Positions 6,866-15,456 of a DNA stretch of 64,000 nucleotides are shown piece by piece. The position numbers were made by a program, and so were the translations under genes. Below the pieces are notes generated by a model, which was given only the letters and a program-made list of their open reading frames with translations, was not told the origin of the DNA and did no database searches. The stretch's first letter is position 1; each line of letters opens with the position of its first letter. The DNA is from Bordetella parapertussis (GTDB taxonomy: Bacteria > Pseudomonadota > Gammaproteobacteria > Burkholderiales > SG8-39): positions 1 to 64,000 of the forward strand of contig CAMAXP010000019.1 in NCBI GenBank assembly GCA_945862265.1, in the 5' to 3' direction.

Positions 6866-9184
6866 ATGAATGCACCTGCTGTCCAGTTCGATCCCGATTC
6901 CGCACGATTTGGTACCTCGCGTTCGCAAAAGCGCATCGAGGACGACCGGCTGCTCACCGGACGAGGCCTTTACAGCGACGATCGCGTGACTGCAGGGCAG
7001 GCCTGGCTCGTGATGGTCCGCTCTCCTTATGCCCACGCCCGGATCGGCGCGATCGATATCTCGGCGGCAGTCGAGGCCCCTGGCGTCCTCGCGGTTTATA
7101 CGATCGCCGACCTGCAGGCAGACGGGTTGGGCCACATCCCTTTCCCGCCGCTGTTCAAGCAGGCGAACGGCGAACCCATGGCCGCCCCGTTGCGTACCCC
7201 CTTGGCAGGCGACACCGCCTACTACGCCGGACACCCCGTTGCCGCAGTCGTCGCCGAAACGCGAGAGCAGGCGCAGGATGCGGCCGAGCTCGTGTCCGTC
7301 GACTACGATGAACTGCCTTGCGTGATCGATCCGCGCAAGGCGATCGAAGCGGGTGCGCCGCAGATCTTTGCCGCTGCCCCTGGGAACGTCTCCGCGGAGG
7401 CGCGATACGGCGACGTGAAGGCGGCCGCCGATGCGTTTTCCAAGGCGGCACACGTCGCCTCGATCGAACTCCACAACCAGCGCCTGATCGCCACGGCGCT
7501 CGAGCCGCGCAGTTCGACCGCGGTGTTCGAGAAGGAGCGCTGGACGCTCTATACCCAGTCGCAGCAGCCGACGGGCGCGCGCGACGCCCTGGCCGCAGTG
7601 TTCAAGACCAAGCCCGAGGCCTTCCGGGTCGTGGTCGGCGACATGGGCGGCGGCTTCGGCATGAAGACCGGCTTGTACCCTGAGGACGCGATGCTGTGTT
7701 TTGCAGCACGCAGGCTCGGCCGTGCGGTGAGGTGGCGTGCTGAACGAAGCGAGGAGTTCCTCGCGACCCAGGGCGGTCGCGACCAGCTGTTCACTGCCAG
7801 CCTGGCGCTGGACAAGGACGGGAAAATCCTCGCCCTGAAGATGGAGATGCTGGCCAATTTCGGTTCGGTGCCGGTCGGCTCTTCGGCGATCATCCCGCTC
7901 GTGCTCGGGCCGAAAGTGCAGACGACCGTGTATCACGTCCCGGTCATCGATTACCACGTGCGGGGGGTGCTCACGAACACCATGGCCACCGGCGCGTATC
8001 GTGGCGCCGGACGGCCGGAAGCGAACTACCTCATGGAGCGGCTGATCGAAGAGGCGGGGCGCGAAATGGGCATCGACCCGGTCGCGATCCGCAAACGCAA
8101 CATGATTGCGCCGACGAGCTTTCCGTACCGGACCCAGCTTGGCGATGTCTACGACGCGGGCGAGTTCGCGGGCATCCTCGATCGCGTGCTCGCCGAGTCG
8201 GACTGGCAAGGCTATCCGGCGCGCGCCGAAGAATCGAAGCGCCGCGGCAAGCTGCGCGGTCGCGGGCTTGCGGTGTACATCGAGTGGACCGGCGCGCTGC
8301 CGACCGAAACGGTCGACATCCGGGTCGATGCGGACGGCGCCGTGACCGTGTTCTCGGGCACCATGGCCATGGGGCAGGGCATCGAGACCAGCTACATGCA
8401 GCTGGTCACCGAAGTGCTGCAGATCCCGGCGAAGACGATCCGCATCGTGCAGGGCGACACGGACCTTGCCAACGGCGTGGGCAGCGTGGGTTCGCGCTCG
8501 GCGTTCGTCGGCGGGTCGGCGGTCGTGTCCGCGGGGCGCAAAGTCATCGTGCGCGGCAAGGAGCTCGCGGCCGAATCGCTCGAGGCCGCGGCTGCGGACA
8601 TCGAGTTCCGCGACGGCCGCTTTGGGATCGCGGGCACCGATCGGGGCGTGGGGCTCGCGGAGCTCGCCGCCCGCCAGCCGGAAAAATACATCCGCGTGTC
8701 GGCCACGGAGACCCCGTCCGCGCCGTCGTGGCCGAACGGTGCGCAGGTGTGCGAAGTCGAGATCGACCCGGATACCGGGGTGACGGACGTGGTGCGCATT
8801 ACCAGCGCAGACGACATCGGCCGCATCATCAACCACATGATCGTCGCGGGCCAGGTGCAGGGGGGGATTGCGCAGGGCATCGGGCAGGCCCTCTACGAAC
8901 AAGCGGTGTATGACGAGAGCGGGCAGCTGCTGACCGGCTCGCTCATGGACTATTGCGTTCCGCGTGCCGATGACCTGCCCTCGATGACCAACGTGTTCGA
9001 CGAGAGCGTGCCTTGCAAGACCAACCTGCTTGGCGTGAAAGGGTGCGGCGAGATCGGCACCATCGGCGCCGTGCCGGCGGTCGTGCATGCGGTGCTGGAT
9101 GCGCTCAAGGCGACGGGCGTGAAGCATATCGAGATGCCGATCACGCCCGAGAAGGTCTGGCGCATTCTCGGCGCCGCGAAGTAG
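6866..9184 (+). CDS. Xanthine dehydrogenase/CoxL-family molybdopterin-binding large subunit
   Basis: A 772-residue protein of the aerobic CO dehydrogenase/xanthine oxidase large-subunit family, which binds the molybdopterin-cytosine-dinucleotide cofactor and hydroxylates small substrates. It starts ATG-AATGCACCT at 6866. The N-terminal a/b-hammerhead domain (KRIEDDRLLTGRGLYSDD) is followed by the cofactor domain with GDMGGGFGMKTGLYPED and the active-site loop AYRGAGRPEAN. Form I CO dehydrogenases carry AYxCSFR instead, so this is form-II-like and the substrate is probably not CO. The base glutamate is in KGCGEIGTIGAVP. No FAD-binding (CoxM) or 2Fe-2S (CoxS) subunit gene is beside it, so partners must be encoded elsewhere. 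tonB follows 29 bases later. Confidence 0.85.
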   Translation: MNAPAVQFDPDSARFGTSRSQKRIEDDRLLTGRGLYSDDRVTAGQAWLVMVRSPYAHARIGAIDISAAVEAPGVLAVYTIADLQADGLGHIPFPPLFKQANGEPMAAPLRTPLAGDTAYYAGHPVAAVVAETREQAQDAAELVSVDYDELPCVIDPRKAIEAGAPQIFAAAPGNVSAEARYGDVKAAADAFSKAAHVASIELHNQRLIATALEPRSSTAVFEKERWTLYTQSQQPTGARDALAAVFKTKPEAFRVVVGDMGGGFGMKTGLYPEDAMLCFAARRLGRAVRWRAERSEEFLATQGGRDQLFTASLALDKDGKILALKMEMLANFGSVPVGSSAIIPLVLGPKVQTTVYHVPVIDYHVRGVLTNTMATGAYRGAGRPEANYLMERLIEEAGREMGIDPVAIRKRNMIAPTSFPYRTQLGDVYDAGEFAGILDRVLAESDWQGYPARAEESKRRGKLRGRGLAVYIEWTGALPTETVDIRVDADGAVTVFSGTMAMGQGIETSYMQLVTEVLQIPAKTIRIVQGDTDLANGVGSVGSRSAFVGGSAVVSAGRKVIVRGKELAAESLEAAAADIEFRDGRFGIAGTDRGVGLAELAARQPEKYIRVSATETPSAPSWPNGAQVCEVEIDPDTGVTDVVRITSADDIGRIINHMIVAGQVQGGIAQGIGQALYEQAVYDESGQLLTGSLMDYCVPRADDLPSMTNVFDESVPCKTNLLGVKGCGEIGTIGAVPAVVHAVLDALKATGVKHIEMPITPEKVWRILGAAK

Positions 9185-9213
9185 GGATGCCGCGCGTCCC
9201 GGGATGACCGAAC

Positions 9214-9990
9214 TTGTCCACTGCGCGCGCTCAAGGCGTTTACGCCGCTGACGACCCCGGCCGCAGGTTCAGGATCGCAATCGCTGCATCCATAGCCGCG
9301 CACGCGGTGGTCCTTTTTGTGGTTCCCGGCTTGCTCGACCAGTCGCGGGTGCAGCGCCCCTCGCCCGGGCCGCTCGTTGCGCGCCTTGCGCAACCGCAGC
9401 CCTCCGTGCAGCCCGCGCCAGAGCCCGTTCGTCCGCGGGCCGAAGAGCCGTTGCGTCCTGTGTCGAAGCCGGTGCCCACGCCGAGCGCGGCCCCCGTGCT
9501 TGCCATACCGACACCTTCAGCGGCGCTCCCGTCGGTGCAGGCGCCGGTGGTCGCGCCTCGCCCGGCGGAGCCGGCGCCGGTTGCGCCTTCCTCCGCCCCC
9601 AGTCCTGCACCAACCGCCAGGCCCGAGCCGGCACCGGGCCCGGCTGTTGCGGTCGTGTCAGCGCCGCCGGCCGGCGAGGCGGCAGATGCGGCGACCATCG
9701 GGCAGTACCGGATCTCCGTTATTGCCGCGGCGCGGCGCTACAAGCGTTACCCGCGCATTGCGATGGACAACAACTGGGAGGGCAAGGTGGAAGTGCGCCT
9801 GGTCATCGGTGCCGATGGCGACGTCACTTCGATCAGCATCAAGACGCCCTCGGGCTTTGCGGTGCTCGACCAGCAGGCCCTCGACATGATCCGGCGGGCG
9901 AAGCCTCAGGCGCCGATTCCCGCCGCGCTGCGCGGCAAGGGATTCACGATCGACGTTCCCGTCGTGTTCAGCCTGAAGGAGGAGGGCTGA
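9214..9990 (+). CDS. tonB: Energy transducer TonB
   Basis: A 258-residue TonB-family protein, which carries proton-motive energy from ExbBD to outer-membrane receptors. The start is TTG at 9214; no ATG fits the frame before the membrane anchor. A short cytoplasmic N-terminus leads into the anchor IAIAASIAAHAVVLFVVPGL. A Pro/Ala-rich periplasmic spacer of about 110 residues follows, then the TonB C-terminal domain with YPRIAMDNNWEGKVEVRLVI and IDVPVVFSL at the end. It overlaps the convergent fbpC gene by 23 bases. Its place beside a ferric ABC transporter suggests use in iron-complex uptake. No exbB, exbD or receptor gene is in the window. Confidence 0.9.
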   Translation: MSTARAQGVYAADDPGRRFRIAIAASIAAHAVVLFVVPGLLDQSRVQRPSPGPLVARLAQPQPSVQPAPEPVRPRAEEPLRPVSKPVPTPSAAPVLAIPTPSAALPSVQAPVVAPRPAEPAPVAPSSAPSPAPTARPEPAPGPAVAVVSAPPAGEAADAATIGQYRISVIAAARRYKRYPRIAMDNNWEGKVEVRLVIGADGDVTSISIKTPSGFAVLDQQALDMIRRAKPQAPIPAALRGKGFTIDVPVVFSLKEEG

Positions 9991-11059
9991 ACGCCACGAC
10001 GTGATCCACGTCGAGGCGAATGCCGATGTGCTCGCCGAGGGCGTGGTTGTGGTGGCTGGGCACCAGCGCGAGGACCTTGCGCCCGCTGCCGAGCTTCAGC
10101 GTGTACATGATCTCCGCGCCGCGGAAGGCCTTGTGCACAACTTCGGCCTGCAGGGATGAAGTGTCGTCGTGGATGATGTCGTCCGGGCGCAGCAACACGT
10201 CGGCGGTGCAGCCTTTGCCGCATTCGGCACAGCCCTTGCGGCAAAGGTCCGGGATCGAGCCGTTCAGCACGCCGAGCTCGATCTCGACCTGCAGGTGGCT
10301 GAGGACCTGTGCGGGGAGGAACACGCCCTGGCCCACGAAGTCGGCCACGAAGCGGCTGGACGGGCGGTGGTACAGGTTGTAAGCCGTGTCCCATTGCTCG
10401 ATCCTGCCGGCGTTCATCACGCCGATCTCGTCGGTCATGGCAAACGCCTCATGCTGGTCATGGGTGACCAGCACGGCCGTTGCGCCGCTCGCCTTGATGA
10501 TTTCGCGCACTTCAAGGGAAAGCCTTTCCCTGAGGTCCACGTCCAGGTTGGAGAACGGCTCGTCCATCAAAAGCAGGTCGGGGCGCGGCGCAAGCGCGCG
10601 CGCCAAGGCCACGCGCTGCTGCTGCCCGCCGGAGATCTCGTGCGGATAGGCGTCGGGCGATTCGCCGAGGCCGACCAGCGCGATCAGTTCCTCGACGCGC
10701 GCGCGGCGTTCGGCGGCGCCCATCGAGCGCAACCCGAAGCCGATGTTCTCCGCGATCGTGAGGTGGGGGAACAGGGCGTAGTCCTGGAACACCATGCCGA
10801 TGCGCCGTTTCTCCGGGGGAATGAGCCGATCGGGCGAGGAGGCCACGGTGCCGGTGAGCAGGATCTCGCCGGCAGTCAACGCCTCGAATCCTGCAATGCA
10901 CCTGAGGAGCGTGGTTTTCCCGCAGCCGCTCGGGCCGAGGATGCAGCCGATGCTTCCGCGCTCAAGCCTGAACGACAGCCCGCGAACGACTTCGTGCGTG
11001 CCGTAGGCGTGCGCGGCGTTGCGCACTTCGAGGACGGGATGGGGGGCAGGAATATTCAC
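9968..11059 (-). CDS. fbpC: Ferric iron ABC transporter ATP-binding protein
   Basis: A 363-residue ATPase of the FbpC/PotA type that drives Fe(III) import through the divergently encoded permease. Walker A is GPSGCGKTT, the signature is ISGGQQQRVALARAL, Walker B is LLLMDEPFSNLD and the switch histidine lies in VLVTHDQHEAF. A C-terminal TOBE-like regulatory domain follows. This domain contains CRKGCAECGKGC (four cysteines within 12 residues), which could bind a metal or Fe-S cluster and sense iron; that is an inference. The start codon abuts a Fur-box-like site at 11062-11080 shared with the permease gene, so both are probably iron-repressed. Confidence 0.9.
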   Translation of the reverse strand: MNIPAPHPVLEVRNAAHAYGTHEVVRGLSFRLERGSIGCILGPSGCGKTTLLRCIAGFEALTAGEILLTGTVASSPDRLIPPEKRRIGMVFQDYALFPHLTIAENIGFGLRSMGAAERRARVEELIALVGLGESPDAYPHEISGGQQQRVALARALAPRPDLLLMDEPFSNLDVDLRERLSLEVREIIKASGATAVLVTHDQHEAFAMTDEIGVMNAGRIEQWDTAYNLYHRPSSRFVADFVGQGVFLPAQVLSHLQVEIELGVLNGSIPDLCRKGCAECGKGCTADVLLRPDDIIHDDTSSLQAEVVHKAFRGAEIMYTLKLGSGRKVLALVPSHHNHALGEHIGIRLDVDHVVAFSPPPSG

Positions 11060-11061
11060 TA

Positions 11062-11080
11062 GATGATAATCATTCCCATT
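11062..11080. promoter_or_regulatory. Fur-box-like site between fbpC and fbpB
   Basis: GATGATAATCATTCCCATT closely follows the Fur consensus GATAATGATAATCATTATC. It lies between the divergent ATPase and permease genes. Confidence 0.75.
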
Positions 11081-11150
11081 TTCGTTGTCCGCGTCAAGGC
11101 CGACTGATAAGATCTTCCGGATTTTAAAGATCTTTCAGGCGATTTCCCGC

Positions 11151-12812
11151 GTGACGCATCCAACCACTTTAGCCACCACTGGGGTAGCCGCATTGCCCAG
11201 GATCAAGGTTTCCCTGCTCGATCTCGGCGCCGGGGCGATCGCCCTGCTGATCACGCTGCCGATGCTGTTCGTGGTGCTGAACCTGCTTGTGCCGCGCGCA
11301 GAAACCTGGGCGCACCTCGCCTCGACGGTCCTGCCCGGGTATGTCCTGAATACCGCGCTGCTGTCCGTCGCAGTCGGCGCAGGGGTTGCGGTTCTCGGCG
11401 TCGGGTGCGCGTGGCTCACCAGCCTCTGCCGGTTCCCCGGGCGGGCATTTTTCGCGTGGGCGCTGGTTCTCCCGATTGCCATGCCTGCGTACGTGATGGC
11501 CTACGCCTACACGGATTTCCTGCAGTTCTCCGGGCCGCTGCAAACGGCGCTGCGCAGCTGGACCGGCTGGCGGGCGGGGGACTACTGGCTGCCGGAAATC
11601 CGCTCCCTCGGCGGGGCGGCATTCGTCCTGGCCTCGGTCCTGTATCCCTATGTGTACCTGCTTGCGCGCACCGCTTTCCTGGAACAGTCGGGTTCGAGCT
11701 TTGAGACGGCGAGGGTGTTGGGCATGGGGCCGTGGCGGACGTTCTTTCGCGTGGCCCTGCCGCTTGCACGCCCCGCAATCGTTGCAGGCGTGGCATTGGC
11801 GATGATGGAGACGCTTGCCGATTACGGCACGGTGGCTTACTTCGGGGTGGATACGTTTTCCACGGGTGTGTTCCGCGCCTGGTTTTCCCTCGGCGATCCG
11901 GTCGCGGCGGCGCAACTCGGGGCACTTCTGCTGGCCGGGGTCGGCGCCATCCTCATGCTGGAGCGTGCGCTGCGCGGGCGTTCTGCGTTCCATACGGGGC
12001 CGCGGCGCGAGCCGGCCCCGATGCGCCTTGAGGGGGTGAGGGCGCTCGCCGCAGTGATCGGCTGTTCGGTGCCGCTGCTGGCCGGGTTTGTCGTGCCGCT
12101 CGTATTGCTCCTGCGACTTGCGCTGCAGGAGGCCGAGCCCGGCTCGGCCGCCCGCTTTGCCACGCTCGCCTGGAACAGCTTTACGCTGGCCGGCGTCGCC
12201 GCGGTGCTGGGCGTCGCGTTCGCGCTCGTCATCGCTTATGCGGCCCGGCTGCGCCCGGGCCCGGTTGCGGCAGCGTCCAGTCGGGTGGCGGGTCTCGGGT
12301 ATGCGATTCCCGGCGTCGTGATCGCCGTCGGCGTGATGGCGCCCGTGACGCAGTTGGACCGGTGGCTGTCCGGCTGGCTCTCGAGCCAGTTCGGCAGTGC
12401 GCCGAAGCTGTGGCTGAGCGGCACGATCATCGTCCTCGTGTATGCGTACCTCGTGCGCTTCATGTCGATCGCACTGCAGACAGTCGAGGCCGGGCTCGCG
12501 AAGATCAAGCCGAGCCTGGACGATGCCGCCCGCAGCCTCGGCATGCCCCCGGGCGAGGTGCTGGCCCGTGTGCACGCGCCCATCCTGTCGCGCAGCCTCT
12601 TCACCGCCGCGCTGCTGGTGTTCGTGGACGTCATGAAGGAACTTCCGGCCACGCTCGCGATACGGCCGTTCAACTTCGACACGCTTGCGGTGCAGACCTA
12701 CAACCTGGCCAAGGACGAGCGCCTGGCCGAGGCCTCGGTCGCCGCGCTCGCGATCCTTGTCGTCGGCCTGGTGCCGGTCCTCGTGCTCGCGCGGTCGATC
12801 GCGAAGCGCTAG
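11151..12812 (+). CDS. fbpB: Ferric iron ABC transporter permease
   Basis: A permease of the FbpB/SfuB type, about 553 residues, with two homologous halves and roughly twelve membrane segments forming the whole channel. Both ATPase-contact (EAA) loops are visible: FETARVLGMGPWRTFFRVAL and LDDAARSLGMPPGEVLARVH. The GTG at 11151 is chosen because it leaves room for a promoter over the Fur box at 11062-11080; a TTG at 11085 would start translation immediately beside the operator. The gene converges with the iron-binding protein gene fbpA. Together with fbpC it makes a complete FbpABC system arranged in three transcription units. Confidence 0.85.
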   Translation: MTHPTTLATTGVAALPRIKVSLLDLGAGAIALLITLPMLFVVLNLLVPRAETWAHLASTVLPGYVLNTALLSVAVGAGVAVLGVGCAWLTSLCRFPGRAFFAWALVLPIAMPAYVMAYAYTDFLQFSGPLQTALRSWTGWRAGDYWLPEIRSLGGAAFVLASVLYPYVYLLARTAFLEQSGSSFETARVLGMGPWRTFFRVALPLARPAIVAGVALAMMETLADYGTVAYFGVDTFSTGVFRAWFSLGDPVAAAQLGALLLAGVGAILMLERALRGRSAFHTGPRREPAPMRLEGVRALAAVIGCSVPLLAGFVVPLVLLLRLALQEAEPGSAARFATLAWNSFTLAGVAAVLGVAFALVIAYAARLRPGPVAAASSRVAGLGYAIPGVVIAVGVMAPVTQLDRWLSGWLSSQFGSAPKLWLSGTIIVLVYAYLVRFMSIALQTVEAGLAKIKPSLDDAARSLGMPPGEVLARVHAPILSRSLFTAALLVFVDVMKELPATLAIRPFNFDTLAVQTYNLAKDERLAEASVAALAILVVGLVPVLVLARSIAKR

Positions 12813-12859
12813 CGCCAGGTGGCGCGGTCGCTGAGCGCTAGCGCCAGCCAGCGCGGTCG
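12805..12859. repeat. Duplicated 26-bp gene-end sequence between convergent fbpB and fbpA
   Basis: Bases 12805-12830 recur at 12834-12859 with three changes. The first copy holds the fbpB stop and the second holds the fbpA stop read from the other strand. Each copy contains a short palindrome (GCGCCAGGTGGCGC in the first), so the pair may serve as a bidirectional transcription end. Confidence 0.7.
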
Positions 12860-13875
12860 TAGACCTTCTGCGCTGCAGCCTGGTTTTTGCCGAGCACGCT
12901 CACATTTTGCGCATCGGCCTTGAATTTTCCGATCGAGGCAAGTTCGGCATTGTCGATCGTCACAGAGCCGACCACCGAGAATTCATTGTTGCCATTGGCG
13001 AAGTAGCGCTGCGCATCGTCGCTCGCAAGGTACTCGAGGAACCTGACGCCGGCCTCGCGGTTCGGGGCCGATTTCATCAGGCCGGCGCCGGAGATGTTGA
13101 CGTGCGCGCCGCGCCCGTCCTGGTTGGGCCACACCATGCCGACCTTGTCGATCGCGGCTTTCTCGTCCGGCTTGGTCGCCTTCAGCATGCGCACGTAATA
13201 ATAGGTATTGACGATGCTGAGGGCGCATTCGCCCGCAGCGAGCGCCTTGATCTGGTCCGTGTCGCCGCCCTTGGGCGCGCGCGCGAAGTTGGCCACGACG
13301 CCTTTGGCCCACGCTTCGGCCCTGGGTTCGCCCAGGTGCCCGATCAGCGAACTCATCAGCGAAAGGTTGTACATGCTTGCCGAAGAGCGCATGCAGACCT
13401 TGCCTTTCCATTTCGGGTCGGCGAGGTCTTCGTAGCTGCGGATGTCGCCGGGCTTCAACGCGTCCTTGGCATAGATGATGACGCGGGCGCGGGTGGAGAA
13501 CCCGAACCACAGGCCCTCGGGCTGGCGCAGTGACGCCGGGATGCGCGAGTCGAGCGCCGCGGATTTGACCGCTTGGAACAAGCCCATCTGTTCGGCGCGC
13601 CACAGGCGGCCTGCGTCCACGGTGATGAGGACGTCGGCGGGGCTTGCGGCGCCCTCATTCCGGAGCCTCTCCAGCAGCGCGTCTTCCGGCGCCTCGATGC
13701 GGTTGATCCGGATCCCGGTCTGCTTGGTGAAGTTCGAGTAGAGCGCCTCGTCCGTGTTGTAGTGGCGCGACGAATAGAGGTTCAGGACCTTGTCCTGCCC
13801 GATGGCGGCCGACATGCTGAGCACCGAAATGGCCAGGGCTGCGCCTAGCGCGAATCGTCTATCCATGAACGACAT
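12838..13875 (-). CDS. fbpA: Ferric iron ABC transporter substrate-binding protein
   Basis: A 345-residue periplasmic iron-binding protein of the FbpA/FutA1 type. It starts at ATG 13873-13875, preceded by AGGA at a good distance. The signal peptide is RRFALGAALAISVLSMSAAI, with cleavage before Gln-Asp. The mature start, KVLNLYSSRHYNTDEALY, is typical of the family. IVNTYYYVRM carries the adjacent tyrosines that bind Fe(III). A Fur-box-like site lies upstream at 13938-13960. It delivers iron to FbpB/FbpC, encoded just downstream in the opposite direction. Confidence 0.92.
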   Translation of the reverse strand: MSFMDRRFALGAALAISVLSMSAAIGQDKVLNLYSSRHYNTDEALYSNFTKQTGIRINRIEAPEDALLERLRNEGAASPADVLITVDAGRLWRAEQMGLFQAVKSAALDSRIPASLRQPEGLWFGFSTRARVIIYAKDALKPGDIRSYEDLADPKWKGKVCMRSSASMYNLSLMSSLIGHLGEPRAEAWAKGVVANFARAPKGGDTDQIKALAAGECALSIVNTYYYVRMLKATKPDEKAAIDKVGMVWPNQDGRGAHVNISGAGLMKSAPNREAGVRFLEYLASDDAQRYFANGNNEFSVVGSVTIDNAELASIGKFKADAQNVSVLGKNQAAAQKVYDRAGWR

Positions 13876-13937
13876 GTGGGTTTCCTGGGGGGGGCGGCTT
13901 CGGGAACGGAGATGCGAATTGTTCCTGAAGTATAGAC

Positions 13938-13960
13938 AGTAATGAGAAGCATTCGCAATA
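13938..13960. promoter_or_regulatory. Fur-box-like site upstream of fbpA
   Basis: Read on the minus strand this is GCGAATGCTTCTCATTACT, a good match to the Fur consensus, 63 bases before the fbpA start codon. Confidence 0.7.
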
Positions 13961-13990
13961 AGGCGTGCAGAATCTTGAGAACAGACCGCC

Positions 13991-14536
13991 TTAGAGGCTG
14001 GCCGAAATGCGCCGGGCCCCGTTCCAGCGTTTCGACCAATAGCCGCTGTTCAGGTTCTCGATGCGCACGGCGGCGCCAGTCCGCGGCGCGTGGATGAACC
14101 GTCCGTCGCCAACGTAGATGCCGACGTGCGAAAAGGGCTTGTTGAGCGTGTTGTAGAAAACGAGGTCCCCGGGCTGCAATTCGTCCATGGAGACCGGCTG
14201 ACCCGCCTGGCTCTGGCCGTAGGTATTGCGAGGCAGGGCTACGCCGTAACCTTCCCGGTACACATGGGCCACCAGGCCGCTGCAATCGAACCCTGTGGTG
14301 TGGGAACTGCCTCCGTACTTGTAGTCCACGCCGATGGAGGAGAGCACCCGGAAGAGCACCTCGGACTGCGCCGGGACCGCGCGTGTGACCGGGGCTGGCG
14401 CAGCGCTCTTTGCAGGCGCCGCCACTGGCGCGCGCGCCTGAATTGGGTCTTCTACCGGGGCCGGGGACGAAATCATCCCGCCGCAGCCCGTCAAAAATGC
14501 GGAAAACGATAGGCCATACAGGATGTTAAGGCGCAT
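13991..14536 (-). CDS. NlpC/P60-family lipoprotein peptidase
   Basis: A 181-residue lipoprotein with a cysteine-peptidase domain that cuts peptide stems in peptidoglycan. The signal ends in the lipobox LTGC (C18). A Pro/Ala-rich linker runs to residue 57. The NlpC/P60 fold follows, with the catalytic cysteine in FDCSGL (C85), histidine in SHVGIYVG (H137) and third polar residue H149 in FIHAPRTG. All three catalytic positions are intact and the length is usual for Spr/NlpC-type proteins. It is alone in its transcription unit and divergent from the secretin-like gene. Confidence 0.9.
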   Translation of the reverse strand: MRLNILYGLSFSAFLTGCGGMISSPAPVEDPIQARAPVAAPAKSAAPAPVTRAVPAQSEVLFRVLSSIGVDYKYGGSSHTTGFDCSGLVAHVYREGYGVALPRNTYGQSQAGQPVSMDELQPGDLVFYNTLNKPFSHVGIYVGDGRFIHAPRTGAAVRIENLNSGYWSKRWNGARRISASL

Positions 14537-14628
14537 AATTCAAGTAATGTAGACGACCGCGCCCGCACTGTAAAGGCCAGCCCGGTCCGGCCGGCCTTTG
14601 CCGGTAAGATGCCGTGCCGGATTTCCCC

Positions 14629-15456
14629 ATGAAACGCTTCCTCCTCTCAGCCTTCCTATTGCTTTCAGCACTCGCCGCATTGGCGCAGGGCAGCCTCGAG
14701 GTCGTCCCGCTCCAGCATCGCAGCGCCGAGCAGGTGATGCCGATCCTGCGTCCGCTGCTGGACCCGGGCGCGGCACTCACCGGGCAGGGCTACCAGTTAT
14801 TCATACGAACGAGCCCGTCCAACCTGCGTGACCTCAGGCAGGCGCTGGCCGCAATCGACACTGCGCAGAGGCGACTGCTGATCTCGGTGCGCCACGGGGC
14901 CAACGCCGAGGCCGCCCGCAGCGGCATCGACACCCGCGGCACGCTGCGCTCAGGCGACGTGACCCTCAGCAACCAGCGATTCCCGGCCGAGCGCACGCTG
15001 GTCGAGACGCGCGTGATCTCCAGTCGCAGTGCTTCCGATGAGCGCGTCGACCAGCGCGTGCAGGTCCTCGAAGGCAGCCGGGCGTTCATCTCCACCGGCC
15101 AGTCGCGCCCGCTGCAGCGCCAGCAGGTCTTCGTCGGGCCGGCCGGGGTGGCGGTCCAGGACACCACTGTGATCCAGAACCTCGACACGGGCTTCGAAGT
15201 CACGCCCCGGGTTTCCGGCAACACCGTATTCCTCGACATCAGCCCGCAACGCGAAACGCCGGGGGCGCTGGGACAGGGGAGTGTGCAGTCGCAGCGTGTG
15301 TCGAGCAGCATCAGTGCGCCGCTGGGCGAGTGGGTGGAACTGGGAAGCGCAACCGAATCCGGCGCGGGTTCGGCGGGCGGCGTGCTCGCGTCGCGGGACG
15401 CAAGCACGAGCCAGTCGCGGCGGGTGTGGGTGAAGGTCGAGGAGCTGCGGCCCTGA
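14629..15456 (+). CDS. Secreted secretin/NolW-like protein
   Basis: A secreted protein of about 275 residues starting at ATG 14629, with signal peptide KRFLLSAFLLLSALAALAQG. The mature part begins with a NolW/secretin N-domain pattern (LEVVPLQHRSAEQVMPILRP and LRDLRQALAAIDTAQRRLLI). The second half resembles the beta-rich part of secretins (TGFEVTPRVSGNTVFLDISP) but is too short to form a full outer-membrane channel. Proteins of this type are found beside the DinG-type helicase gene in related bacteria as far as I recall, but their role is not known to me. It overlaps or abuts the helicase start, so the two are probably co-transcribed. Confidence 0.7.
   Translation: MKRFLLSAFLLLSALAALAQGSLEVVPLQHRSAEQVMPILRPLLDPGAALTGQGYQLFIRTSPSNLRDLRQALAAIDTAQRRLLISVRHGANAEAARSGIDTRGTLRSGDVTLSNQRFPAERTLVETRVISSRSASDERVDQRVQVLEGSRAFISTGQSRPLQRQQVFVGPAGVAVQDTTVIQNLDTGFEVTPRVSGNTVFLDISPQRETPGALGQGSVQSQRVSSSISAPLGEWVELGSATESGAGSAGGVLASRDASTSQSRRVWVKVEELRP

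Noticed and set aside
6848..9127. A 759-codon minus-strand open frame opposite the CoxL-type gene
   Set aside because: It is a high-G+C antisense frame with Arg/His/Ala-rich content and no recognisable motif. The plus strand has a full conserved protein.
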